This document shows positions 1 to 7,531 of a stretch of DNA of 64,000 nucleotides, one piece after another. Below the pieces are notes generated by a model. It saw only the letters and a list, made by a program, of their open reading frames with translations. It was not told the DNA's origin and searched no databases. Source of the stretch: SZUA-309 sp965232595 (GTDB taxonomy: Bacteria; Pseudomonadota; Gammaproteobacteria; Pseudomonadales; Azotimanducaceae). The stretch covers positions 3,658,001 through 3,722,000 of the forward strand of contig OZ246983.1 in assembly GCA_965232595.1 (NCBI GenBank), written 5' to 3'. How positions within the stretch are numbered: position 1 is the stretch's first letter; the number at the start of each line of letters is the position of its first letter. Both the position numbers and the translations under genes were made by a program.

Positions 1-2
1 TC

Positions 3-29
3 GACCCGGTGCCTGAGCACCTGACTTGA
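3..29 (+). CDS. possible 3' tail of an upstream gene (partial)
   Basis: Reading from base 3 gives eight sense codons (DPVPEHLT) and a TGA at 27-29, nine bases before the next start codon. That spacing would suit the end of an upstream gene in the same operon as the GMC oxidoreductase, but eight codons are too few to prove coding, and another frame could be the real one. Confidence 0.25.
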   Translation, partial: DPVPEHLT

Positions 30-38
30 ACTCCTGAT

Positions 39-2003
39 ATGGCAAACCTCAGTGAGGCGGATTGGTCGGTCCTGGAGACGCTCGCTGACGAGGTGATTCC
101 GGCGGACGATTTTCCGTCCGCCAGCGAGGCCGGCTTTCGGGAGTATCTCACTCAGAACTGGGATGACGTGATCGGCGCCGACCACGATCGGCTGGCGCGG
201 CTCCTTGCGGACAGGACGCTCGCAGATCATCCCTGGTTCGTGAATGCAGTGGCGGAGAGCTTCTACGCGGATCCGGGCAACGGCGGCAACTACGGCGGCG
301 CCAGCTTCTTCATGATCGACTTCGAGTACGCGCCGGAAATGGAGATCCCGCACGAGTTGCCGCACTACGAGCGGCCAGCGCTCGATGCGCTGGAACCGCA
401 CTACGACGCCATCGTCATCGGCTCGGGCGCCGGCGGCGGCGTGATGGCGCGCAAGCTCTGCGAAGCCGGGCTGGCCGTGCTCTGCGTGGAGCGCGGCCAG
501 TACCTGAATCGGGCCGATGTGCCCATGGACCATCTGCGCAACCATCGTTACTCGAGATACGGACACAACGTCGGGCCGGAGCTGGAGGGTAACCCGCGGG
601 TCATCGTCAGTGCCGGCGGCCGGGTGCTAACGAGGCAGCCGCATCAGCCGGGGTGGAGCAATGTGGCCATGGGAGTTGGCGGTGGCACCCGGGTATGGGG
701 GGCGCAAGCGTGGCGGTTCGCGCCGGAAGACTTCCGGATGGCCAGCACCTACGGCGTGCCTGAGGGGTCGTCCCTGGCAGACTGGCCTTTCACCTACGAT
801 GAGCTGGCACCTCATTACGACTGGGCGGAATACGCTATTGGCGTGGCAGGGGAGCCGGGTCACCGCAACCATGGCCCGCGCAGCCGGCCCTTTCCCATGC
901 CGCCGGGCAAATCAAACCGTTCCGGGGCACTGCTGAAAGAGGCGGCCGGCACGCTCGGCTGGGCAACGGCAGCACCCCCGCTGGCGATCAACAGCCGCGA
1001 CTACGATGGTCGCGGGCCCTGCGCCAACTCGGGGCTCTGCGTGGGCTTCAGCTGCCCGATGAATGCCCGCGGTGGCAGTCAGAACACCATGCTGCCGAAA
1101 GCCATGGCAACAGGCCGGTTCACGCTCCTCACGGACAGCCTGGTGAGCCGGATACTCCCGGATACCGCCCAGCGGGTGCGGGGCGTTGAGTTGCTGGATC
1201 GCAGCGGAGCCAGCCGTCAGATCACCGCGGATGTGGTCGTCAGCAGTGCCGGCGCGGTGGAGTCGGCTCGCCTCCTTGCGGTTTCCGGATACGGCAACCA
1301 CAGCGATCAGCTCGGCCGACACCTGCAGTCTCACGTCTACACCGGCGCCCGGGGTGATTTCGAGGAGCCGGTGGCGAACGAGAAGGGGCCGGGGCCGACC
1401 ATTGCCACCTGCGAGTTCAACCATGGCAACCCGGGTCTGGTCGGCGGCGGCATGATCGCCAACGACTTTCCGATCATCCCGGTGCTGTTCTGGGTGCAGC
1501 ATCGGCACCGGGCGCCAGCCCCCTGGGGATTGGCCAACAAGCAATGGATGCGGGATGCCTATCACCACACCCAGACGGTGATGGGCCCGACTCAGGAGAT
1601 TCCGAACCCGGAGGCCCGGGTGACGCTGGATACGGAGGTGGTGGACTGGGCAGGGATACCGGTGGCGAGGCTGTCCGGCGGTTTGCACCCGGAGACGTTG
1701 CGCACCGGTCGGTTCATGCGCGAGCGGGCCGAGGAGTGGCTGCGAGCCGCTGGCGGCAGAAACCTGGAGGTGTTCGGCGCCGAAACCGCGGCCTTCACAC
1801 CGGGTGGTCAGCACCAGGCGGGCACCTGCCGCATGGGCAGCGATCCCGCGTTTTCCGTCACCGATCCGTTCGGCAGGGTGCATGAAACTGAAAACCTCTA
1901 CGTGGCGGACGCGTCACTGCACGTCACCAACGGCGGCTTCAATCCGGCACTCACGGTGATGGCGGTGGCCTCACGGATTGCCGACGGCATCGTCGATCAT
2001 TAG
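39..2003 (+). CDS. GMC-family FAD oxidoreductase with N-terminal gluconate dehydrogenase subunit 3-like domain
   Basis: A 654-residue flavoprotein expected to oxidise an alcohol or sugar-type hydroxyl group. Residues 1 to about 95 resemble the small subunit of gluconate 2-dehydrogenase, including an ESFYADP..GGN-like motif near residue 80. The FAD-binding segment IVIGSGAGGGVMARK starts near residue 122, followed by an ERG acidic end to the second strand. The GMC C-terminal signature HQAGTCRMG lies near residue 591, then a VADAS segment and the conserved N-P before the end. In classical gluconate dehydrogenase these two parts are separate proteins alongside a cytochrome c subunit; no such cytochrome is next to it here. 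I see no Tat or Sec signal, so location is uncertain. The substrate is not predictable. Family call is firm; the fusion is seen directly. Confidence 0.9.
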   Translation: MANLSEADWSVLETLADEVIPADDFPSASEAGFREYLTQNWDDVIGADHDRLARLLADRTLADHPWFVNAVAESFYADPGNGGNYGGASFFMIDFEYAPEMEIPHELPHYERPALDALEPHYDAIVIGSGAGGGVMARKLCEAGLAVLCVERGQYLNRADVPMDHLRNHRYSRYGHNVGPELEGNPRVIVSAGGRVLTRQPHQPGWSNVAMGVGGGTRVWGAQAWRFAPEDFRMASTYGVPEGSSLADWPFTYDELAPHYDWAEYAIGVAGEPGHRNHGPRSRPFPMPPGKSNRSGALLKEAAGTLGWATAAPPLAINSRDYDGRGPCANSGLCVGFSCPMNARGGSQNTMLPKAMATGRFTLLTDSLVSRILPDTAQRVRGVELLDRSGASRQITADVVVSSAGAVESARLLAVSGYGNHSDQLGRHLQSHVYTGARGDFEEPVANEKGPGPTIATCEFNHGNPGLVGGGMIANDFPIIPVLFWVQHRHRAPAPWGLANKQWMRDAYHHTQTVMGPTQEIPNPEARVTLDTEVVDWAGIPVARLSGGLHPETLRTGRFMRERAEEWLRAAGGRNLEVFGAETAAFTPGGQHQAGTCRMGSDPAFSVTDPFGRVHETENLYVADASLHVTNGGFNPALTVMAVASRIADGIVDH

Positions 2004-2054
2004 CGCGCGGTCGAATCTGCTAACCTTGCGGCTTTCGCAACCCCTGGAAGCCTC

Positions 2055-2384
2055 GTGATCATTGGACTCTATTTCCTGGCGCTGATCTGCAGCATGGTCA
2101 CCCTCAACCTGTGGAGCAAAGAAGACGATCCGGGCGACGGTGAGCAGCTCCTCGACGCCAGCGCCGCGGGGGCCGGGCTGGCCGGCCTGGTGCTCTTCGT
2201 CTGGGGGTTTTTCCTGTTCAGCTGGTTTATCCCGATCTCGGCTCTGCTGCTGAGCATCTTCCTCGGTACGGCGGGGGGCATGCTTGCCCGCCGCAGCGGC
2301 AGCGTCCAGGGCGTCTGCCTCGTTAGCGCCGTCGCCAGCCTGGGGCTGGCGGCCGCCGTTGCCTACCTCACGACGATGGCATAA
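2055..2384 (+). CDS. small membrane protein of unknown function
   Basis: A 109-residue protein starting at GTG (2055). It has a hydrophobic N-terminus (residues 1-18), an acidic loop (KEDDPGDGEQ) and three to four further hydrophobic segments, consistent with a small inner-membrane protein with about four helices. I recognise no family motif. It follows the GMC gene by 51 bp on the same strand and converges with the next gene, from which it is separated by 14 bp. Confidence 0.6.
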   Translation: MIIGLYFLALICSMVTLNLWSKEDDPGDGEQLLDASAAGAGLAGLVLFVWGFFLFSWFIPISALLLSIFLGTAGGMLARRSGSVQGVCLVSAVASLGLAAAVAYLTTMA

Positions 2385-2398
2385 CGCAGGGCCGGAAT

Positions 2399-3241
2399 TC
2401 AGAAGCTGGGGTTGGTCGGGTACGGGGTCAGCTGCAGCTCATGGGTCCAGCAGGAACGATCCTGGCAATGCAGGTACCAGAAGGCTTCGGCGATCTTTTC
2501 AGGATTCATCACGATCTCCGGTCGCTTTTCGGCGATGGGCAGCAGCCGGGTGCCGGGTGAGTCGATGAGGCCGTCGATCACCACGTTGGCCACGTGCACG
2601 CCGAACTCCGAATACTCCTCGGTCAACACCTGGGCCAACGTTCGCATCATCACCCTGGGATAGTAGAGCGACTGGCCGGTCCGACGTTTGCGGCCGCGCA
2701 GGGAAGAGGCGTTGTTCGATATCAGGAACGAGCCGGCTCCGCGTTCACGCATGGCGGGCAGCACCGCCTTGGCAACCAGGAACGGGCCCCGGCTGGCGAT
2801 GTGTTGAGCCGTATCGAATAGCTCCGTCGGGATGTGCTCCAGGAGTTCCTTCTCAGGAGGCAGATCGCGGCCTTCCAGGTAGCCGGCGTTGTAGACCAGC
2901 ACCTCAGGATCGCCGGCTTCGGCGCGGATTCGAGCGAATGCTTCAGAGATTGACGCCTCCGACACCAGATCCAGCTCGACGATCAAACACTCGCCGCCCT
3001 GAGCGGTGATGGCCTCAGCCAGCGGCTGCGCGTTGGCAGCGTGGCGGGTGGTGAGAACGACGCGGTGTCCTTCGCTCGCAAATTTCTGCGAGATCGCACC
3101 GCCAACGCCCCAGCGGATGCCGACGGGCACCGCGCTGTCATCCACGTCACCGCCATGCACCAGATGGGTGTTGCGGCCGTCCGATTGCCACTTGGAGGTG
3201 GCGCCAATGACCACGGTGACCGGCTTGCCTGAATTTGTCAT
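2399..3241 (-). CDS. atypical short-chain dehydrogenase/reductase (SDR) with insertion in the glycine-rich loop
   Basis: A 280-residue Rossmann-fold protein of the SDR type: it has the N-terminal strand (VTVVIGATS), a D-L motif after the third strand (ELDLVS, residues 89-94), and an NAG motif (YNAG, 117-120). Two things are abnormal. The cofactor loop, normally TGxxxGxG, is split: GATS ends at residue 16 and GVGGAI resumes at residue 45, with about 28 extra residues rich in Asp, Gly and His between. The active-site YxxxK reads Y194-P-R-V-M198, so the catalytic lysine is missing. The rest of the domain is intact to the C-terminus, so this is not simple decay. It could be a non-catalytic SDR or use a different chemistry. 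Divergent, convergent and operon neighbours give no clear substrate. Confidence 0.85.
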   Translation of the reverse strand: MTNSGKPVTVVIGATSKWQSDGRNTHLVHGGDVDDSAVPVGIRWGVGGAISQKFASEGHRVVLTTRHAANAQPLAEAITAQGGECLIVELDLVSEASISEAFARIRAEAGDPEVLVYNAGYLEGRDLPPEKELLEHIPTELFDTAQHIASRGPFLVAKAVLPAMRERGAGSFLISNNASSLRGRKRRTGQSLYYPRVMMRTLAQVLTEEYSEFGVHVANVVIDGLIDSPGTRLLPIAEKRPEIVMNPEKIAEAFWYLHCQDRSCWTHELQLTPYPTNPSF

Positions 3242-3268
3242 GGCTGCTCCGTTGTTCTGCTCAAGGGG

Positions 3269-3775
3269 TTAGATCCCGTCCTTACGGTACTGCTCGAACA
3301 TCTCCAGATAGGCGGCGTTGCCCCGTTCAAGGCGGGCCAGCTGCTTAGGCTTCACCTCGCCGGCGATCTTCGCCGGCACGCCGAATACCAGAGAACGATC
3401 TGGAATGATCATGCCTGGGCTGACCACAGCGCCGGCACCGATCACGCAGAAGCTCCCGACCTCGGCGTCGTCCAGAACGGTTGCGTTGTTGGCGATCAGG
3501 CTGTTGTCGCCGATGTGGGCGCAGTGCACTACCGCACCGTGGCCGACGATGACATTGCTGCCGATCTCCAGTGGCCGGCCGGTATGTACCACCACGTTGT
3601 CTTCGATGATGGTGCCGTCGCCGATCCGGATGGGAGCAAAGTCGCCGCGAATCACCGCACCGGGCCAGACGCCGCATCGCTCACCCAGCGCAACGTCACC
3701 CATCACCAGGGCGCTTTGCGCAACAAAAGCCGATTCGGGTACGTGGGGCGTCTGCTCGCGAAAGGTCTTGATCAT
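3269..3775 (-). CDS. gamma-class carbonic anhydrase-like hexapeptide-repeat protein
   Basis: A 168-residue left-handed beta-helix protein of the gamma carbonic anhydrase (CamH/YrdA) family. The repeated hexapeptides run from about residue 15 to 140 (for example VGSFCVIGAGAVVSPG). The three expected metal-ligand histidines are present: H64 (VVVHTG), H79 and H84 (GHGAVVHCAH). I chose the ATG at 3775, which matches the family N-terminus (MIKTFREQ) and has an AGGATGAGG-like ribosome-binding sequence before it; an in-frame extension upstream would overlap the preceding gene completely. Cytoplasmic; many family members have weak or no hydratase activity, so zinc or iron binding is the safer inference. 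It follows the EthD gene by ten bases in the same direction. Confidence 0.88.
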   Translation of the reverse strand: MIKTFREQTPHVPESAFVAQSALVMGDVALGERCGVWPGAVIRGDFAPIRIGDGTIIEDNVVVHTGRPLEIGSNVIVGHGAVVHCAHIGDNSLIANNATVLDDAEVGSFCVIGAGAVVSPGMIIPDRSLVFGVPAKIAGEVKPKQLARLERGNAAYLEMFEQYRKDGI

Positions 3776-3785
3776 CCGAGCCGCC

Positions 3786-4154
3786 TCATCCTGCCGGCTC
3801 CGGGAGCTCGGACTCCCGTTCGTCCACCAGGTAGGAGCGCATGCTGCTGAGGTCGAAGAGTCGGGCCTCGTCCTCGGAGATTTCCTTCCTCGCGGCTGCG
3901 CTGCCGAGGTGCCTGGCGCAGGCCGCCATGGTCGCCTCGTCCGGGTACCAGATCTCAAGGAACACGTCGTACTCGGGCTCACGCAGCTCGCCGTCCCGGT
4001 CACGGGTGGCGTTCAGGTAGCGTCGGAAGTAGCGGCTGGCATAGCCGCTCAGATACTTCTCGCCGATCAGGCGGTGTCGGGCTTCGTAGTAAGTACGGAA
4101 CTCGTCCACCGTCATCCCCGGACGCCGTTTCATCGGCATGACGAGCTTGATCAT
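3786..4154 (-). CDS. EthD-domain protein
   Basis: A 122-residue protein matching the EthD/dimeric alpha-beta barrel pattern: N-terminal MIKLVMPMKRRPGMTVDEF, then YYEARHRLI (the typical H at the end of helix one), a central region with EPEYDVFLEIWYPDEA and a C-terminal helix. Proteins of this family act as small oxygenases, cyclases or decarboxylases of ring compounds, or have no known activity. It is the first gene of a two-gene minus-strand unit with the gamma carbonic anhydrase gene. No substrate can be deduced. Confidence 0.75.
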   Translation of the reverse strand: MIKLVMPMKRRPGMTVDEFRTYYEARHRLIGEKYLSGYASRYFRRYLNATRDRDGELREPEYDVFLEIWYPDEATMAACARHLGSAAARKEISEDEARLFDLSSMRSYLVDERESELPEPAG

Positions 4155-4287
4155 CGAAGCAGCCTCGGTTGCACACAGCCTGACTCAGCGTACTACGCAG
4201 CGGGGGTGATGAGAACGCAGCGCGCTGGTGCTGCTCCGCTCCCGAGCGCCGCTTTGCCCAGCGCGCCAGCCGCTCTATATTGAGGGC

Positions 4288-5325
4288 ATGGACGGCAGCG
4301 ACTACTCGGATACGTTCACCGTCGACTGGTACCGGGTGCCGGTGGAACGGGAGAGGCTCAACGAGCTGATGGTGCGCAGCAACTGGCGTGGCTGGCTGCA
4401 GACGTTGGGGCATCTCGGGCTGTTCTTCCTGACCGCGGCACTCGCCTACGTTGCCTTTCTCAACGTATCCGCGAGCAACTGGTTCTGGTCGGTGCCCCTG
4501 CTGCTGGCCGCGCTGTTTGCGCATGGCACCATCGGGCCCTTCATGGGGCTCATTGCCATTCATGAGCTGCAGCACCGCACGGTGTTCAAGACCCGCTGGC
4601 TGAACGAGTTTTTCGAGAAGGTGTATGCCTTCATCAGCTGGTCGGACTACATCTGGTATCAGGAAAGCCACCGCCGCCATCACCGGGCCACCTGCTACGT
4701 AGAGGCGGACGGGGAGATCGTTCTGCCGCAGCGCTTCAATCTCAGCCGTCCGGCCTTCTGGCTCAGCATCCTCGCCTGGTACCCGAAGGGCACCTGGCTG
4801 CGTCTGGTCCGCACCTGGAAGCATGCCAACGGCGTGATTGAAGGCCGCTGGAATCGACATGTGCTGCCGGAGGAAGACCTCACCCTCAGGCGGCGGCATC
4901 GCAACTGGGCACGATTTCTGCTGATCGGCCACGGTCTGCTTGCGCTCGCTTTTGTGCTCTCCGGGCACTGGTTCCTGATCATCGTTTTCACCTTCGGCAC
5001 CCAGTACTGCAGCTGGCTGGGTTTCCTGATGGGGGTGCCGCAACACCTGGGTATGGACCCACAGCTGCCGGACTTCAGGAAGAATTCCAGGACGTTCACC
5101 TGCTCGCGGCTGTTGGGGTTCTACTACTGGAACATGCAGTATCACGTGGAGCACCATATGTACCCGGCGGTGCCGTTCTACCACCTGCCGAAGCTGCGGG
5201 CGGAGATCGAATCCGAGATGCCGCCGGCCACGCACGGGCTGGTTGCGACCTGGCGGGACATTCTTGACCGGGTCGATCCGGCAGAGCTTGGGCTCGCAGA
5301 CAGGCGGGCGCACGCAGGGGAGTAA
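4288..5325 (+). CDS. membrane fatty acid desaturase / di-iron hydroxylase family protein
   Basis: A 345-residue integral membrane enzyme with three histidine boxes: HELQH starting at residue 92, HRRHH at 128 and HVEHH at 286, which hold a di-iron centre in membrane desaturases and hydroxylases. Hydrophobic segments lie near residues 35-55, 65-85 and 210-245. The ATG at 4288 is preferred; an in-frame extension of 20 codons upstream is rich in Arg and Pro and looks untranslated. Expected to use O2 and a ferredoxin or cytochrome partner to desaturate or hydroxylate a lipid or terpenoid chain at the inner membrane. The amidohydrolase gene follows 33 bp downstream. Confidence 0.88.
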   Translation: MDGSDYSDTFTVDWYRVPVERERLNELMVRSNWRGWLQTLGHLGLFFLTAALAYVAFLNVSASNWFWSVPLLLAALFAHGTIGPFMGLIAIHELQHRTVFKTRWLNEFFEKVYAFISWSDYIWYQESHRRHHRATCYVEADGEIVLPQRFNLSRPAFWLSILAWYPKGTWLRLVRTWKHANGVIEGRWNRHVLPEEDLTLRRRHRNWARFLLIGHGLLALAFVLSGHWFLIIVFTFGTQYCSWLGFLMGVPQHLGMDPQLPDFRKNSRTFTCSRLLGFYYWNMQYHVEHHMYPAVPFYHLPKLRAEIESEMPPATHGLVATWRDILDRVDPAELGLADRRAHAGE

Positions 5326-5358
5326 CGTAAAAAAGGCAAAGGGCTTCAGGAGGGGGAG

Positions 5359-6543
5359 ATGGCATACATAGAAGGTCGGGTGGCGCATGATGCAGATGCG
5401 CATGTGTTTGAAGCGCCGGGGTGGATGGAGCCCTGGATCGAGTCCGAACTCAAGGAGGCGCTGGCGCCTTACGCCGGGTCTGACCCGAAGGTGCAGAAGC
5501 GCCTGGAGCAGGCCCGTGCGCCTTACGACGATCCAGCCTATCGCGAGAACGATGAGCGTGAAGTGACGCTGCGGAAAGGCTTCGCGGCGCTTGGCGCCTT
5601 CGACAAAGCTGAGCGGCCGGCTGCCATCGACTATCTTGGCGTGGCCAGCCAGCTGACTTTCACCACCGGTGGCCTGCGGCCGTTGGCGGCAGCGGAACGA
5701 AGTGGTGATGCCGCGGTTGCCCATGGCGTCGCTCGAGCGCACAACCGGGCGATGCTGGATTTCTGCAGCGTTGATGCGCGCCTTCTGCCGGCACTCTACG
5801 TACCGCTGGTGGATATCGAGCAGGCGGTAAGCGCGGCCGGCGAGGCGATTCGTGATGGCGCAGCGGCACTGATGCTGCCGTCCGCCTGCCCGAAAGCGCA
5901 CGGTCCGAGCCACGTGGGCTTCGATCCGCTGTGGGCACAGGCGGAAGAGGCGGGGATCCCGATCGTCTATCACGTCGGTGGTGGCACGTCGATGAACCCG
6001 ACCTACAAGGAAAATGGCCTGCCGCCGGTGAAAGACTTCGTCGGTGGCGACGACAACTTCACATCGGTCTCCTACCTGGCCATTCCTGAAGCGCCCATGC
6101 AGACCCTGGCCACCCTGATTCTGGACGGCGTTCTGGATCGCTTTCCGAACCTCAAGTTCGGCGTGATCGAGATGGGGGCGGCCTGGGTGCCTGGCTGGAT
6201 GCGCAGCATGGACTCGGCGGCCAGCGCGTTCAGGAAGAACGAGGATCGTCTGCAGAAGCTGTCTCTGACGCCGTCAGAGTTCGTGCGCCGGCAGGTTCGA
6301 GTCACGCCCTATCCGCACGAGGACGCAGGCTGGATCGTCAAAAACTCCGGGCCGGAAGTGTGCCTGTTCAGCACCGACTACCCGCACGTGGAGGGTGGCC
6401 GCAACCCGGTGAAGCGCTTTGATGCCAGCCTGTCCGAAAGCGGCTGCTCGATCGCGGAGACGGATGGGTTTTACGCGCGAAACTACGAAGATCTGATGGG
6501 CAACGGGCTCCCCGCAGAGCTCTCGAGCGCGGCGCTCGGTTAA
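5359..6543 (+). CDS. amidohydrolase-2 (ACMSD-like TIM barrel) family protein
   Basis: A 394-residue metal-dependent hydrolase or decarboxylase of the amidohydrolase-2 group. The N-terminal metal motif is present as HDADAHVFE (residues 10-18), a central metal histidine as IVYHVGGG, and the C-terminal catalytic region as FSTDYPHVEGG. Length is normal for the family. A strong AGGAGGGGGAG ribosome-binding sequence precedes the ATG at 5359. Relatives act on ring-cleavage intermediates such as aminocarboxymuconate or resorcylate. It probably shares a transcript with the desaturase gene upstream. Confidence 0.85.
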   Translation: MAYIEGRVAHDADAHVFEAPGWMEPWIESELKEALAPYAGSDPKVQKRLEQARAPYDDPAYRENDEREVTLRKGFAALGAFDKAERPAAIDYLGVASQLTFTTGGLRPLAAAERSGDAAVAHGVARAHNRAMLDFCSVDARLLPALYVPLVDIEQAVSAAGEAIRDGAAALMLPSACPKAHGPSHVGFDPLWAQAEEAGIPIVYHVGGGTSMNPTYKENGLPPVKDFVGGDDNFTSVSYLAIPEAPMQTLATLILDGVLDRFPNLKFGVIEMGAAWVPGWMRSMDSAASAFRKNEDRLQKLSLTPSEFVRRQVRVTPYPHEDAGWIVKNSGPEVCLFSTDYPHVEGGRNPVKRFDASLSESGCSIAETDGFYARNYEDLMGNGLPAELSSAALG

Positions 6544-6561
6544 CGGCTGCCCGCACGGGGT

Positions 6562-6753
6562 TTAGAACTGGTTGTCCTTCACCTGATCCCACCAGAGGTC
6601 TGACTCTTCCTGATAACAGCTGGAGTGCGCGGCGCTGCCGCGCTCGAAGCCGAAAATCTCGCACTTCGACTGCAGGTAGCTCATGTGATGGTCGGAGATG
6701 CCGGCGCAGCCGCCCAGTAGCGTGGCCGCGATTGCAAGTAGAACCGCTTTCAT
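6562..6753 (-). CDS. small lipoprotein of unknown function
   Basis: A 63-residue protein with a short lipoprotein signal (MKAVLLAIAATLLGGC), so the mature protein would begin at Cys16 and carry a lipid anchor. The mature part has two further cysteines (SKCEIF and SSCYQ) that could form a disulphide, and ends in a tryptophan-rich stretch. It lies between the amidohydrolase gene (convergent, 18 bp away) and the TetR gene. I do not recognise the family. Confidence 0.65.
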   Translation of the reverse strand: MKAVLLAIAATLLGGCAGISDHHMSYLQSKCEIFGFERGSAAHSSCYQEESDLWWDQVKDNQF

Positions 6754-6858
6754 CTGCTTTCCCTCATGTTGATTGCTGCATGCTCAGTCTGTGGCAGCAG
6801 GGAGAGGCAGACAGGTTCCCGGAGGCCAACCGCCAGTCCGGTCGGCGCTCGCGGTCAG

Positions 6859-7431
6859 TTATTGCCTGATGGAGTCTTTTACGAACCGGCAGAACTGGGC
6901 GCCTACTTCCTCGGCAGAGTAAGTGCCGCTGGAGGAGAACCACAGCTGCGCATGGTTGCCGGCGCCGAGAATCATGAGCCTGAGCAGGTGCCTGTCCACC
7001 CAGGGTTCGAGCGGCAGATCGTCCACCAGGGCAACGAAGCGGGATTCGAACTGGTCACGGAGGGTAACCAGCTCGTCACGATATCGGCTCACGTCATCAG
7101 GCATCACCTTGAAGATCACCCGGGTGTAGGCGCTTTCTTCAGTGACCGCACTGACGAGCGCCGCCATCCCGGCTTCCAGGCGCTGCCAGGGATCGTCGAG
7201 CGGTTCCACGGCGGCTTCGAAAGTGGCGGTGATCTGCTCGACGCCGGCGGTGTAGATGGCCAGCAGCAGGTCGTCTTTGGAAGCGAAGTGGTAGTAGATC
7301 GAGCCCGGCAGCATGCCGACGGCGCGGGCGATGTCCCGCATGCTCGTGGCTTTGAAGCCCTGGCTGGCGAAGAGCTCGGCGGAGGCCTGGAGGAGCGCTT
7401 CGTTCCGGCTGTTCGATCGCTGCGATTTCAT
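6859..7431 (-). CDS. TetR-family transcriptional repressor
   Basis: A 190-residue protein with the standard TetR N-terminal DNA-binding domain: EALLQASAELFASQGF followed by TSMRDIARAVGMLPGSIYYH and FASKDDLL (residues 8-55), then a helical ligand-binding part. It is divergent from the P450 gene; the 100-bp gap holds an AAACAA/TTGTTT inverted repeat and a second partial copy. It most likely represses itself and the P450 gene set in response to a hydrophobic ligand, which is inference from layout. Confidence 0.9.
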   Translation of the reverse strand: MKSQRSNSRNEALLQASAELFASQGFKATSMRDIARAVGMLPGSIYYHFASKDDLLLAIYTAGVEQITATFEAAVEPLDDPWQRLEAGMAALVSAVTEESAYTRVIFKVMPDDVSRYRDELVTLRDQFESRFVALVDDLPLEPWVDRHLLRLMILGAGNHAQLWFSSSGTYSAEEVGAQFCRFVKDSIRQ

Positions 7432-7461
7432 GCTTAAGAGGGTACGTCCTCTTGACTAACC

Positions 7462-7517
7462 AAACAAGTGTTTGTTTAACTCTCTCGACGCTAGACGAAC
7501 GACTGTTTGCTTAACTC
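7462..7517. promoter_or_regulatory. candidate TetR operator pair
   Basis: Between the divergent TetR and P450 genes, AAACAA (7462-7467) and TTGTTT (7472-7477) form a perfect inverted repeat with a four-base GTGT spacer. The half TGTTTGTTTAACTC (7469-7482) recurs with a single mismatch at 7504-7517, 35 bp downstream and 14 bp before the P450 start. The repeat is seen directly; its use as the operator is inference. Confidence 0.55.
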
Positions 7518-7531
7518 GCACAGGGCCTGCC

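Noticed and set aside
4000..5973. 657-codon open frame on the minus strand
   Set aside because: It runs antisense to the desaturase and amidohydrolase genes, which have clear family motifs. The translation has no family pattern and is rich in Arg, Pro, His and Gln, as expected from reversed G+C-rich codons.
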